From Piezodorus guildinii (lineage: Eukaryota > Arthropoda > Insecta > Hemiptera > Pentatomidae): DNA of 64,000 nucleotides. The position numbers were made by a program, and so were the translations under genes. The notes under the pieces were generated by a model that was not told the DNA's origin, searched no databases, and saw only the letters and a list, made by a program, of their open reading frames with translations. Position 1 is the stretch's first letter; each line of letters starts with the position of its first letter. This document shows, piece by piece, positions 33,903-44,512 of this stretch. The DNA lies in contig CM041297.1 in the NCBI GenBank assembly GCA_023052935.1, forward strand, positions 94,944,484-95,008,483. Direction: 5' to 3'.

Positions 33903-35792
33903 ATGATGATGTTAAAAACCGCTAAACTGAATTCCTTAAATAATCCAAGCGATAATAATGTGGCTTTTTTTCGGTTAGTAAAGAATGAAACTTCAAAACT
34001 CTTAAAAAATAAGAAAAGAGAGTATCTTAAAGGCAAAATAATAGAAATAGAAAAACACAGAAACGAAAATAACGTAAGAGAGATGTACAAAGGTATAAAC
34101 AAATCGCGTAAAAGATTTGAACCTCTATTGAATGCGGTTAAAGATGCAAATAACAATATAATTGCGGACCCTTCTGAGATATTAAATAAATTTAAACAAC
34201 ACTTTGACGGCATCTTAAATACGGAAAATAATAATCAATCTCCTCTCTCTGAATATCAGAGCGCTGAACCATGGATAGACGCACCGAGTAAAGAGGAAGT
34301 CGAAATGGCGATAGGAAAATTAAAACGTTATAAGGCCGCAGGAAATGATAATATCACGAGTGAATTAATCAAGGCGTGTGGAGAAGCGGGCGTTTCCAAA
34401 ATACATTTTTTAGTTAAAAAGATTTGGGAAACTGAAAAAATGCCCGAAGAATGGAAAGAATCAATACTTATTCCGATTCACAAAAAAGGACCGAGGTCGG
34501 ATTGTAACAACTATCGTGGGATCTCCCTTCTCCCAGTATGCTATAAAATATTCTCGTCAATTCTAACTAGTCGAATCACGGAATACGCTGAGGAAATTAT
34601 CGGAGATTACCAATGTGGTTTTAGGCGGAATCGCTCGACTATTGACCAAATATTTTCCTTACGTCAAATATTAGAGAAAAAATTGGAATACAACGAAGTA
34701 GTCCATCAACTTTATATCGATTTTAAAAAGGCTTATGATTCAATAGACCGGCGGAAGCTATATAACATCATGATTGAACAGGGAATACCTAGAAAGTTAG
34801 TAAACCTAGTAGAGATGTGTTTGTCGGAAACATTTTATAGAGTTAGAATCGGTCATAATTACTCCGAGAGATTTGAGGTGCGATCGGGTTTGAAACAGGG
34901 TGACTCTCTTTCACCTGTGTTATTTAATATAGCTTTAGAATATGTCATAGAAAAGGTGACGTGTACCGAGAAAGGCTTAAATATGGGTGACAAGATTCCG
35001 GTTTTGGGATATGCCGATGATCTGGTACTGCTAGGTGAAGACACGGAAACCATACAACTAAATACAAGTGTGTTAATAAAAACCGGTAAAGAAATAGGAC
35101 TCGAATTAAATACCGATAAGACGAAGTATATGATTAGTAGCAGAAACGGTGTCGATCTTGGTGATATTGATGTATCAGGTCATACTTTTGAACACGTAGA
35201 GAAATTCAAGTATTTAGGTTCAATCATAACTAGAAAAAATGAAATCCAGGAAGAAATAAAGTCCCGGTTAAAGGTGGGAAATGCGTGTTATTATTCAGTT
35301 TCTAAGTTACTTAGTTCGCGGCTTCTATCTAAAAACTTAAAGATTAGAATTTATAAAACTATTATTCTTCCAACGGTTCTTTACGGATGTGAAACGTGGC
35401 CGCTTACTTTGAAGGATGAACAACAGCTTAAGGTTTTCGAAAACAAGGTATTGCGTAAAATATTTGGTCCAAAGAGAGATGAGGCCACTGGGGAGTTTAG
35501 AAGGTTGCATAACGCGGAATTGCGGAACTTGCATCCTGTTAATATAATTGAGCTGATTGCATCGCGGAGACTCAAATGGGCGAGTAAAGTTGTTGGGCTC
35601 GATGACGAGCGGATTTCGAGAAAGTTGATATTTGCTGATCCGACTGGTAGGCGTCCGAAAGGTAGGCCGAAGCGTCGATGGGAGGATTGCGTTAAGGCTG
35701 ATCTAGGGAGCTTGGGCTTGAATGGTGAGCATTGGACGAGTCTGTGTAAGCGGAATTTGGTGCTATCGGCATCGAACCTTCGGGTTCGCTAA
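33903..35792 (+). CDS. reverse transcriptase part of RTE-type LINE ORF2 (629 codons)
   Basis: Residues 1-110 are a charged linker region (KNKKREYLKGKIIEIEKHR). The RT domain then shows KAAGNDNITSELIK, PIHKKGPRSDCNNYRGISLL, CGFRRNRSTIDQI and YIDFKKAYDSID with catalytic Asp about residue 273. SGLKQGDSLSPVLFN follows, then YADDLVLL with catalytic Asp pair about 372-373. The thumb KFKYLGSIITRKNEIQ and TVLYGCETWPLT come next, and a C-terminal region ends GRPKRRWEDCVKADLGSLG. The enzyme family copies its own RNA into chromosomal DNA. All RT motifs are intact, but no endonuclease domain is encoded. The first ATG codon (33903-33905) belongs to the flanking target duplication and the frame is simply open at the truncation point, so this is not a natural protein start. 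No promoter is visible. Confidence 0.5.
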   Translation: MMMLKTAKLNSLNNPSDNNVAFFRLVKNETSKLLKNKKREYLKGKIIEIEKHRNENNVREMYKGINKSRKRFEPLLNAVKDANNNIIADPSEILNKFKQHFDGILNTENNNQSPLSEYQSAEPWIDAPSKEEVEMAIGKLKRYKAAGNDNITSELIKACGEAGVSKIHFLVKKIWETEKMPEEWKESILIPIHKKGPRSDCNNYRGISLLPVCYKIFSSILTSRITEYAEEIIGDYQCGFRRNRSTIDQIFSLRQILEKKLEYNEVVHQLYIDFKKAYDSIDRRKLYNIMIEQGIPRKLVNLVEMCLSETFYRVRIGHNYSERFEVRSGLKQGDSLSPVLFNIALEYVIEKVTCTEKGLNMGDKIPVLGYADDLVLLGEDTETIQLNTSVLIKTGKEIGLELNTDKTKYMISSRNGVDLGDIDVSGHTFEHVEKFKYLGSIITRKNEIQEEIKSRLKVGNACYYSVSKLLSSRLLSKNLKIRIYKTIILPTVLYGCETWPLTLKDEQQLKVFENKVLRKIFGPKRDEATGEFRRLHNAELRNLHPVNIIELIASRRLKWASKVVGLDDERISRKLIFADPTGRRPKGRPKRRWEDCVKADLGSLGLNGEHWTSLCKRNLVLSASNLRVR

Positions 35793-35810
35793 GCCTATTA
35801 TTATTATTAT
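33907..35810 (+). mobile_element. RTE-type LINE, 5'-truncated young insertion
   Basis: 1.9 kb with an open reverse transcriptase frame, a very short 3' UTR and an (ATT)n tail at 35796-35810, the ending typical of RTE-clade elements. A perfect 15-bp target duplication and an undamaged frame indicate a recent insertion by target-primed reverse transcription. The 5' part, including the apurinic-type endonuclease, is missing. Confidence 0.5.
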
Positions 35811-35886
35811 TATGTGATGTTATGAGAAAAACTTTAAAAGATACTTTAGTTATGAATACTTCCAGAGTCAATGTTATATTTATTTT

Positions 35887-36757
35887 GTACTTTCAATTAC
35901 CTATATATGAAATATATAGTAAGGGAAAAAATTGTGATCTTAAAAATTTTCGAATTTCAGTTTTCAACGGAAATACACGCTTTAGGATTCCGTGAGTACA
36001 AATGACGAAGTACCGCAAAAAGGTCTGTGTGTGCGCGTGTGGTAAATCTAGCGCAAAAACTAAAATCCGTACGAAACTGAAATTTCATATTTAAGACAAC
36101 TATACAGCAACTTTTTTTCATAAAAATCAGCTAACAAGAAGTGCCACTTTATACCATGCATTTTGCACCCTTTCCGATTTTCTCAAAAAAAGCTGTAACG
36201 ATTTTGATTAAACTCGCTATATGAATGTAAAGTTTGATATGATTTAATATGATGCAGGTTTCATTCTGATTTAAATAGACTGAGAGGCCTTAAATGCCGA
36301 AATTTTTAATATTCTTTCTTTAAAGTACCTTTAATTTTGTAGATTTAAAAAAAATAGGCACATCAACTAATAAATAACGGCTGAATAAGCAAGTTGAGCG
36401 AATTTCATAAACAACTAAAAGAGAAAAGTGCAAATATATTTTTTAAGCAATTTTTGTCTTTTTAAACACAAGAATAGTAACATAGATGAATAATATACCG
36501 TTGGATAGACTTTAGGGCAATAAATTATCTAATACACGGAATTGTAAAGGTTAATGGAGAGTAATGAAAAGCCGAAACTGATTATTGTAGATAAAAATAT
36601 AATAGATTATTTAATAAAACACATGTTTCTATTGAAATTCAATTTCATGAATTCTTTAACAATTTGTTTGTATCTTTAAATGTATTTAAAAGTTCTTAAA
36701 TTGATTTTAACAACAGGGGTAAGTAAAAGTCGTGTGTTGCTCGCACACAGATTTTTT
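35887..36757 (+). mobile_element. Rep-A copy A7, full length
   Basis: Begins TACTTTCAATTACCTATATATG (hairpin, arm ATATATAGTAAGGGAAA). It has GTGTGTGCGCGTGTGG as the internal tract and ends GTAAGTAAAAGTCGTGTGTTGC, CTCGCACACAGATTTTTTT. It starts about 60 bp after the RTE target duplication. Confidence 0.5.
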
Positions 36758-36818
36758 TCATAAGTAAGTAGGAGTGTAAAAAAAAAAAAAAAAACTTCTG
36801 AAACTATTATGTTTGTAT

Positions 36819-37115
36819 CTTCTTCTTCTTCCAGTGGCGCGACAGGCCGTGTAGGCCCTGAGCCTCGTGGTGTAATCTCCTGGGTGATTACACTCAAGTT
36901 TCTTGATGCATGTTGTAGTGTAGGGTCATCACTCGCTACGCTTAATTTTGTGAGAGGCCACCATTTGGCTGACGGGTCTCACATATCCGTGGGAGAGGCT
37001 GTGAGTGAATCCCCAATTAATTATATCCTAATAATGCCCGGCCGGGACTGGGATTCGAACTCACAACCTACAGCATGAGAGACTAGCGCACCAGCCACTC
37101 ATCCACGGGCTCCCC
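36819..37115 (-). mobile_element. SINE-beta copy 2, full, with target duplication
   Basis: The reverse complement begins GGAGCCCGTGGATGAGTGGC, TGGTGCGCTAGTCTCTCATG and GAGTTCGAATCCCAGTCC (tRNA-like head with A and B boxes). It continues through GGATTCACTCACAGCCTCTC, GAGACCCGTCAGCC and GGAGATTACACCACGAGGC, and ends in an AAG-rich tail. ATTATGTTTGTAT (36806-36818) and ATTAAGTTTGTAT (37116-37128) are a target duplication with one mismatch. The open frame across it is not a gene. Confidence 0.5.
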
Positions 37116-37429
37116 ATTAAGTTTGTATAATCAATTAAATTTTTCGGTATGCTCAAATTCATAATAAAACCTAATTACCTTATATTGTTTAATTTTTTTC
37201 AAATCATAGATATTTTTTTTGGTGATGCGCTGGTCAAATTAGTTCTGCAAATCAGGAAATAAAAATCACTAATAATCATATATCTTTTTACTGCATTGGC
37301 TATGACACTTCCAGCACCTCATACAAGTTTCTAGTATTATATTATTTTAAACCTTCGCCCAGTATTAATCATTTCATCGATCACTTTTACTTGGAAGCAA
37401 TAGCCAGAAGCTGGCAAGTACACCTTTCT

Positions 37430-37700
37430 CCCGCCTTCTGCTGAAGCCCAATTAGAACGTATTCCGAGATCCTCCGATACTACGCCCGCGGAGGCGCTCC
37501 GCCCACCGAGGAACGAAAGGTTGCCGATCTCTGGTCTTTCGGAGGATCACGAACTGATAAGACGAACAATAGGAAGATAGTTCCTAATGTGTCTGTATTA
37601 ATGGTGAGTGGGCTGCCCTTAAGGGTGGACCTTTCCCTGCTAGAATTGTAGATAGAGCTGCTTTCTCTGTAATATTTCATTATATAAAACGCTTATGAAG
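37430..37700. other. GC-richer unassigned segment with inverted repeat
   Basis: GATCCTCCGA (37468-37477) and TCGGAGGATC (37539-37548) are perfect 10-bp inverted arms around a GC-rich loop that itself contains GCGGAG-GCG-CTCCGC. There is no coding evidence; it could be the end of an unknown element or a structured transcript. Confidence 0.5.
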
Positions 37701-38184
37701 TTTTGCAACTTTGTTATATGTCAGGGAGCGATTGCGATCTCTGGGATTCTGGAGAAGTGGTTCGCGCGTGAAAGTGATAGTTGGAACTTGGAATAAATCG
37801 CTCTTAAATCTAAACCGTACAACCCAAGGGAATTATTTCGTACTAGACCTATAAAACCGAGATTGTTTATCAGGAAATAGCTAAAATATCTATTCCGACA
37901 TTCATCTATCATCTCGAAGGTCTGCGCTGGAAGTCAGGCAAAATTGGTGTCTAAACGACAGACAATATTAGTGCTAAATAAGACGTGGAATACGATCGTT
38001 TATGTCAATATTTTCAACTTAATAGAATATTTGTTTTTGTTACAATCGCTGGGATTCTGTTCCCGTGAGGCATAGAGAAACAGACTTAAATCTGTTGACT
38101 CAACACCTTGCTAATTAGACAGCACACCATCCTGACTTAATGAAAGATAATGGTAAAGTAATACTACTTCATTTTAAGTCTTAA
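37701..38184. other. unassigned sequence
   Basis: Mixed composition; no gene or repeat recognised. Confidence 0.5.
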
Positions 38185-38290
38185 ATAGAAATAGAAATAG
38201 AAAATAATTTTTATTCTGGGACTGGGAAATACATCATAATATTCCTTCCTTTGCCCTGAGCAATGTGATTTTTTTTTCTTACTATCTGAC
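38185..38290 (-). mobile_element. LINE-delta 3' tail
   Basis: The reverse complement ends AGTCCCAGAATAAAAATTAT then a TTTCTATTTCTATTTCTATT repeat, matching the ends at 22560 and 15390. Only the last 100 bp or so remain. Confidence 0.5.
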
Positions 38291-38619
38291 TGAGGCAATG
38301 TGAAAAAAAAAAAAATCAAATAAATATAAAAATGAATTTATATGGGGTAGGTGTCGCACTGCGATCTTCGTGCCCAAGGGATTTAAGCCGTAATTTTAAC
38401 AACCAATGGGAATTGAGTCGTAAAATCCGGTCAGAATAGATATTCACATCTCGATTATAATAGTTTGATATCTCTACGGCCTGTTTATCAAAATTGGATT
38501 CGGAGAGAACGTTAAATGCACAAAAAAAAAATAAAATAAAATAAATACAAATAATAATAAATAAGAAGAAAAATTATAGATTACGCATCGATGAATTAAA
38601 GTTATGAGAAAGGGAGAAG

Positions 38620-38765
38620 TTAGTTGAGGGTACAGTCAAATTAGCACACCATTAAGTAGAAACTTAATTTAATAGTACTTAGGTTCCGGCCTAAATTCCA
38701 GGCCTTCTTCAGGGCTGTACAACAAAATATAACAACCAATAGTAGAATACAATATATAAAAATGA
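38620..38765 (-). repeat. Penelope-like end with degenerate hammerhead-like core (candidate)
   Basis: On the minus strand CTGAAGA is followed by the stem GGCCT-GGAATTT-AGGCC and GGAACC, resembling a hammerhead ribozyme core (CUGANGA, stem II, GAAA) of the sort carried by Penelope-like elements. The GAAA box is GGAAC here, so it is imperfect. No reverse transcriptase is seen nearby. Confidence 0.5.
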
Positions 38766-40162
38766 TAAGTAAAAGAAATTATACTGATAATTAGAAAAAA
38801 ATGCAACAATAGTAATGGTAATAGACAAATATTATAATAATTAGAAAGAAAAAGGCAAAAGACATTTAATAAAAGATGAATAATTAGATATGGTATGAAA
38901 ATGAAAAGTTTATTTATAAACGTTAAAAGAGAAGTCTATTCATAAAGTTATGAGAAGTTTATTTCAGATAAATAAACTTTTTTAAGTAAGCACCAATAAG
39001 TTAGAATTAGTTGTTTTGTTTTTTTTTCAATCTGAAATCTGAGAGATAAGGGTAAGTACATAATTGAGACGTTGAATTCCAAAAGGTACACGTACATTCT
39101 AGGACATTTTACAGGAAGCGCACGAATCTCTCATTACTATATTATTAAATTAACTTATTTGATTATTATCGCATTAAAATCTAAAATGTTCTTTATTATA
39201 TCATTAACACTATTTTAAAGTAATAGAATGACATGTTTTAGCATGATTCGGAACGAATGGGTATTTAGTACTTTTGAAAAATAATTATGCGTTTTTTATC
39301 AAAACGAAATATCAATTTCGTGAAAAATCTCCTTTAGTACTTTTTGGAAATCAACGTCCCAATTATCCTTCAGTCACCAGTAGAAGTCTTTGTCAGAGTG
39401 TTTTGGGAACGCTTTTACTGTTGGTATAGAATAGAAGCAAGGGGATTGATGTTGAAAATACTTCAACTTAGATTAATTAACCAAAAGAAAGAACATTGAA
39501 ACAACATTTACAATTATTTTAATATTTTAATGATTCGTTGAATATAATTTTCATTGAATTAAATATAACTTTTTTGTCAATGAATAAAGAATAGAATCTC
39601 TCTGTTGCCAAATAATTATACTAAAAACTTGTTGGAGTTGCTCTGAGAGGGAGTCCCCTAAAGGGATTTTACAATGTATATTTAAGTAGAGTGCTGTGTA
39701 ATCCAAATGGTTCCACTTGGCCTAGAATTAGCAAAACACTAGCCCTTATTTAAGTTACTCTGTAGTCACACAAGGTTTTTGCTATTAGGTGCCTTTATAG
39801 TTTTGATATCACGAGATAAATTTGAGTTTTTTCAAATAAGTGGATTAGGAGAAAAATAAGATACCATTCAGAACCTATTTACAAATAAAGTACTGACTTT
39901 GAATTTTAATTAAAGCAACATTGCCTTAAGGTTTGTGCTGAAAAAAAAAATCTGAGGGAATTTCGATTAAAAAAAAAAAATTATATTATGAACCTTAATA
40001 AAATTATTGCTGTTTTTCGGAAAAGTAACACAGAGCGGGTTGTTGTAGATATACTAAATAAGGGAAATTCGAAGTATATATTTCGTCTCCAATACTTTAT
40101 TTCACTTTAAATGTTCAGAAATATATGTTTCTGATGTATATAATAATATTTAGCAAGAATAA
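38766..40162. other. unassigned sequence
   Basis: AT-rich; no coding region or repeat recognised. Confidence 0.5.
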
Positions 40163-40860
40163 AAATCTGGTGCCCGCAACAAACGACTTCCACTTACTTC
40201 CTTGGTTTAAATCAATTTAGGAATTTTCAAATATTTATAGATAAAAATGAAACGTTATAGAATTAATTGAATTTAATTTCATTAGAAACATGTGTTATAT
40301 TAAATAATCTATACTATATCTATCTACAACAATCAGTTAAATTTATCGGCTTTTCATCACTCTCCATTAACCTTGGCAATACCGTGTATTAGATAATATT
40401 TTTTTCTAAAATCTATAACTATCCAACGGTATATTATACCTCTATATTACTTTTCTTGTTTTCAAAAACACAAGAACAACATACATCATATTGAAGCCAC
40501 ATATTTAATTTTACATCCATCTAGAGAGTTTAATAAAAATCTTTAGAGCCGTTTTTGAGAATAATATAAAAAGTTGCAAAATCCATGGTATAAAGTAGCA
40601 CTTCCGGTCAGCCGATTTTAGTGAAAAAGTTGCTGTAACATCTCGGGGGTATAATTGTCTTAAATATGAAATTTCAGCATTATCGTATTTTCGTGCTAGA
40701 CTTACCACACACACACACAGACGTTTTTGTATGACTTCCTCATTTAGACTCAAAGGGCCCTAAAACGTGTATTTCCGTTGATAAGTGGAATTTGTAAATT
40801 TTCACGATCACAATACTTTCCCTTACTATATATTTCACATATAGGTAAGTGAAAGTAAAA
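40163..40860 (-). mobile_element. Rep-A copy A8
   Basis: Left limit AAAAATCTGGTGCCCGCAAC, then GACTTCCACTTACTTCC. Right limit CTTTCCCTTACTATATATTTC with ATAGGTAAGTGAAAGTAAAAA (hairpin end), and an internal ACCACACACACACACAG tract. Slightly shortened internally around 40480. Confidence 0.5.
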
Positions 40861-41243
40861 ATGAGAGAAAAAAATATAATTACATTAAATAGAACTATCT
40901 TTTCTATTTAAATATACTTATTTATCACATTAGTAAATCCATTCATATATAAAGGGACTTAACTGTTCGATGTCCATACTGCCTCATATTCAGAAATTCA
41001 TTAAAAAATATTATCCACATTAAAATAATACAAGCCATTTGTCATCATAAAATTTCTTTTTATTTATATTTCACAATTGTCATATTGTCCCTATTTTTAT
41101 TTCACTGTCACATACTTCAACAAATTAAAATCTTTGTTTCTTTTAACTATCTTTATTTATTCAAATAGAAGAGATAGTACTAATTAAATAATACAATTTT
41201 AATCTTCATAATAGAAAAATAAAACAAAAGAATACTTCTTTCT
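40861..41243. other. unassigned sequence
   Basis: AT-rich; nothing recognised apart from the A/T-rich 3' flank of the tRNA-like gene. Confidence 0.5.
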
Positions 41244-41304
41244 GCATCGGCCGGGAATCGAACCCGCGTGGCAGGCGAGCATTCTACCACTGAACCACCG
41301 ATGC
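41244..41304 (-). pseudogene. tRNA-Gly(GCC)-like gene with 9-nt deletion
   Basis: The minus strand reads GCATCGGTGGTTCAGTGGTA, GAATGCTCGCCTGCCACGC, GGGTTCGATTCCCGGCCGATGC. The acceptor stem (GCATCGG/CCGATGC), D-arm, anticodon arm CTCGC-CTGCCAC-GCGGG with anticodon GCC, and the T-loop with its 3' strand all match the standard eukaryotic tRNA-Gly. The variable loop and the 5' strand of the T-stem (9 nt) are absent, as from a deletion between two GGG repeats. It is 61 nt, against 70 expected without the discriminator base. The internal A and B box promoter elements and a downstream T-run (TTTTGTTTT) are intact. It may be transcribed but cannot fold a normal T-arm. Confidence 0.5.
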
Positions 41305-41387
41305 TTATAAAAATAATTTCCTTGCATTGTAATAAAAGGCAATCAATAACTTAGCAATTGATTATTTTCATTAACTTACTAACTTTC

Positions 41388-42210
41388 ACTTACCTATATA
41401 TGATGGAATATATAGTAAAGGAAAGTATTGCGATCGTCAAAATTTTCGAAATCCAGTTTTCAACGGAAATATACTTTTTAGGGTCCCTTGAGTCCAACTG
41501 ACCAAGTCCCGTAAAAAGGTCTGTGTGTGTGTTTATAGTAAGTCTAGGGAAAATTTTTACGAAACTGAAATTTCATATTTGAGACAACTATAGAGATGCT
41601 ACAGCAACTTTTCCTTTAAAATCGGCTGACCGAAAGATCTACTTTATACCATGCATTTTCACGACTTTCTCATAACGGCTCTTACGATATTGATGAAATT
41701 CCCTATATCGATGTAAAATTTAATGGGCTTTAATATGATGTAGGTTTCATTCTGATTAAAATAGTCTGACAGAGCTTAATTGCCGATAGTTTAAATTTCT
41801 TCCTCTGAAGTACCTTTAATTTTGTGCATTTAATTAAATTAACCATATAATGTTGTTAGCATAAATAAAAAAAACGGAATAATACAAAAGGAAAAAAGTG
41901 CAAAAATATTTTTCCATGCAATATTTGTGTTTTGGAACATAAAAAGGGTATTATAGATGTATAATATACCGTTAGAAAGATAAAGATTTTAGAAAACATA
42001 TCATCGTATAAACATAATTGTATAAGTCCACGGAGAGTGTTGAAAAGCCGATGAAACTAACTGATTGTTGTATATAAAAATATAATAGATTATTTAATAA
42101 AACACATGTTTGTATTAAAATTATTCCTTAACAATTTATTTTCATCTCTAAATGTTTTTAAAAATTCTTTAATAGATTATGTTGGTGTTGCGCGCACCAG
42201 ATTTTTCAAA
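41388..42210 (+). mobile_element. Rep-A copy A9, nearly full length
   Basis: Hairpin ACTTTCACTTACCTATATATG ... ATATATAGTAAAGGAAAG, tract CTGTGTGTGTGTTTATAG, GGGCTTTAATATGATGTAGG, ending GTTGGTGTTGCGC, GCGCACCAGATTTTT. The usual AAGTGAAAGTCGTG before the end has been lost. It starts about 85 bp from the tRNA-like gene. Confidence 0.5.
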
Positions 42211-42704
42211 TATAAATCACACCTCATTCCAATTGCACCCGTACAAGGAGAGGTGAGTCTACCACTATTAAAATATTTTAAAGTAAATTTTTAAATAACA
42301 TTCAAGCAAATTTTATTTAGAAGTTCCCCTGGAATGAGTTGGCTGGTTTCTCCAACAATTCGTAAACTACATCTTCCGAAACAATCCGGATTCTCATTTG
42401 GCTTGTTTTATGACAAATTTTGCTTTGCATTTTTATTCCCGAATAAGAATGTGTTTGAAGATAAAAAAATATTGGAAGAGAGTTAGAGAGAAGAGCTTCG
42501 CGTTTATCCAGAGATAAAAACTTTTTCAGTCAAGCACGTATTTTCTGCCTTTCTTATTCTTTTCTTTACTACCACTTACTCGAGCCTCTTTCCCATTGGA
42601 AAAGTTTTAAACATCCTTTGATGTGAAAACCATTAGATAATAGATATTCGAGCGAAACCTAGGTACAATAATTCTTCACCTGCCACAATACTTTGTAGAA
42701 AAAA
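42211..42704. other. unassigned sequence
   Basis: Nothing recognised. Confidence 0.5.
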
Positions 42705-42865
42705 CAAATTAAAAATCGCTGCAAATTATTACACAATAGTTTATTATTTCCAAATATTAGGGTATTATTGTTGTTTGGAAATTAACTAATATTTAAAGAA
42801 ATAAACAATTCAAAGGAAAATGATCGATCACCACTGTTGAATTCAGAACGATATATCTCTGCTAT
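42705..42865 (+). repeat. Rep-D copy 2
   Basis: ATCGCTGCAAATTATTACAC, AATAGTTTATTATTTCCAAA and CAGAACGATATATCTCTGC match copies at 9645 (reversed), 50485 and 59045. Confidence 0.5.
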
Positions 42866-43188
42866 TTCTATATTCATTTCAATGATTCCTTTTTCGTTTG
42901 AAAAAAATAAATAAACAAGCGTGTTTACAGCAAGATTTCAATTTTGTTTTATATATTCTTCACGGTGTCTTGATTCTAAAACACAATACATTTTTTCTAA
43001 CTTCAAGAATAACTGATTTATGGGCGTGTATGTATATATATATCTTAGGATCAAACAATCTGATATTAAGTATTTGTTTTCTGACAAAAGAATAAGTAAA
43101 CACCCGAATCTTTGAATGTTTTATGTGGAGAAGTGCATTTTAGGGATCTTATTTGAATTTAAGTGAAAATTCCGGCTTAATGTAAAAG
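42866..43188. other. unassigned sequence
   Basis: AT-rich; nothing recognised. Confidence 0.5.
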
Positions 43189-43195
43189 CTACTCA

Positions 43196-43740
43196 ATAAA
43201 TATAAAACAAACAGTGAAACCCTGGTCCACATCTAGCCGTAGCAGCCGGAGGGAGGATGTCGCGTTGACCCGGCTAAGGATAGGACACTCGCGGCTGACG
43301 CACTCTTATCTTTTTGCTAGGCAGCCGGTGCCTCGATGGAACCCTTACCATTCGGCATATTTTTCAAGGATACCCTTATTATTTATCACACCTGAATAAA
43401 ATTGGACTGGGTCCGAATATTTCAGCGGTGCTGGGTGATAGAGAGGAAACCATTAAATTAGTTTTTGATTTTCTTAAGGAGCAGTCATTATTATCGAAAT
43501 TATAAAGACCATCCTAGTCAGTTTTTAATCAATACTTTTTCTTCTTTTAAGTATTACTATTATTATCATTTTTTATTTATCTTTTTTAACTATTGTTTAC
43601 ATAATAATCATTTGTTTTTCTCTCAATTAGTCATTACCTAATAGCTCTTTCTTATAAAGGTTGAATGTGCATATAGTGTCTGGGCGTTGATGACCTTAGG
43701 ATTTTACGCCTTAAAACCAAAACAAACAAACAAACAATCT
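43196..43740 (+). mobile_element. I-like LINE 3' end, 5'-truncated
   Basis: It encodes SRSSRREDVALTRLRIGHSR, LTHSYLFARQPVP (the end of a LINE RNase H or zinc-knuckle region). After a deletion comes the terminal LGPNISAVLGDREETIKLVF, DFLKEQSLLSKL stop. The 3' UTR ends GCGTTGATGACCTTAGGATT, TTACGCCTTAAAACC and (AAAC)n. GCTACTC at 43189-43195 and 43741-43747 is a probable 7-bp target duplication. Same family type as 13327-13932 and 9451-9530. Confidence 0.5.
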
Positions 43741-43884
43741 GCTACTCCGGGTTTTTATTTCTTTGTTTGTCTATTACATCCCAATACTTTAGGAATCTTT
43801 TGTATTCTTGATGTTTTTTTTTCCTTTTTTAATCAATAACCGAGTCATATTTGACCAGGTATTACTCTTCTCTGGGAAAAGTCA

Positions 43885-44065
43885 ATGAATTCAGCACTGG
43901 ACTGCTAAAAACTAAGCCCTAGGGTCAAGATATGACAGATAATTTATTTATCCCGTGACATTAGCCGTAGATCGATCCTGTGGTACGGAACCCTCCTGGG
44001 ACCCAACTAACCCCTATCAAGTGGCTGTACCTAATTATTTACAACCCAGGCAGTTTAAGAGGAAT
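43885..44065 (+). mobile_element. SINE-alpha copy 4, degenerate
   Basis: GTCAATGAATTCAGCACTGG, ACTGCTAAAAACTAAGCCC (head remnant), GACATTAGCCGTAG, GGAACCCTCCTGGGACCCAA and CTATCAAGTGGCTGTACC correspond to the SINE-alpha head and body. The B box is decayed. Confidence 0.5.
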
Positions 44066-44512
44066 CTTAATCACGTCAACTTCAAAGTTAATGAATCAAA
44101 GACAGTTGAGATATTTAGACTTTACTTTTATTATGAGAAAAATTATGAAAAATAATTAAAAAAATAATATATACTGTATGCTGACTTTTGGATGACAACT
44201 TGCGAATATTCTGAGATCTCCTTGTACGAGTGTGAAAGAAGTAATGTTACTACAACAGTGATTAGTCTTGAGGACCCTGGGGTTAGATATAGTTAGGCAT
44301 TGTAAGAGGAGAGGGGGTGAAGAAAAGCTATTTAATGTGGTGTTAAGGGTAAGATACACGATGAGAGAAGAGATAGGTGAAAAATATTTGATAGCGAGGG
44401 CTTCTTACTTAGTAAAAAATTAGGTAAAAAAACGCAAAACTCTAACATTGAAAACAAAAAAATCTGAAACCTGGCAGAATATGTTTCGGTACCTTTCCCT
44501 TATTAAGTAGTA
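44066..44512. other. unassigned sequence
   Basis: Nothing recognised. Confidence 0.5.

Larger units (their letters stand above)
33892..35825 (+). repeat. 15-bp target-site duplication flanking the RTE-type LINE
   Basis: TATGTGATGTTATGA at 33892-33906 and again at 35811-35825, a perfect match. It gives the exact limits of the retrotransposed insert (33907-35810). Confidence 0.5.

Noticed and set aside
34859..35575. Minus-strand open frames opposite the LINE reverse transcriptase
   Set aside because: Shadows of the RT coding strand; the same appear at 25772 and 26330 in copy 2.
36809..37078. 89-codon plus-strand open frame
   Set aside because: Antisense of SINE-beta.
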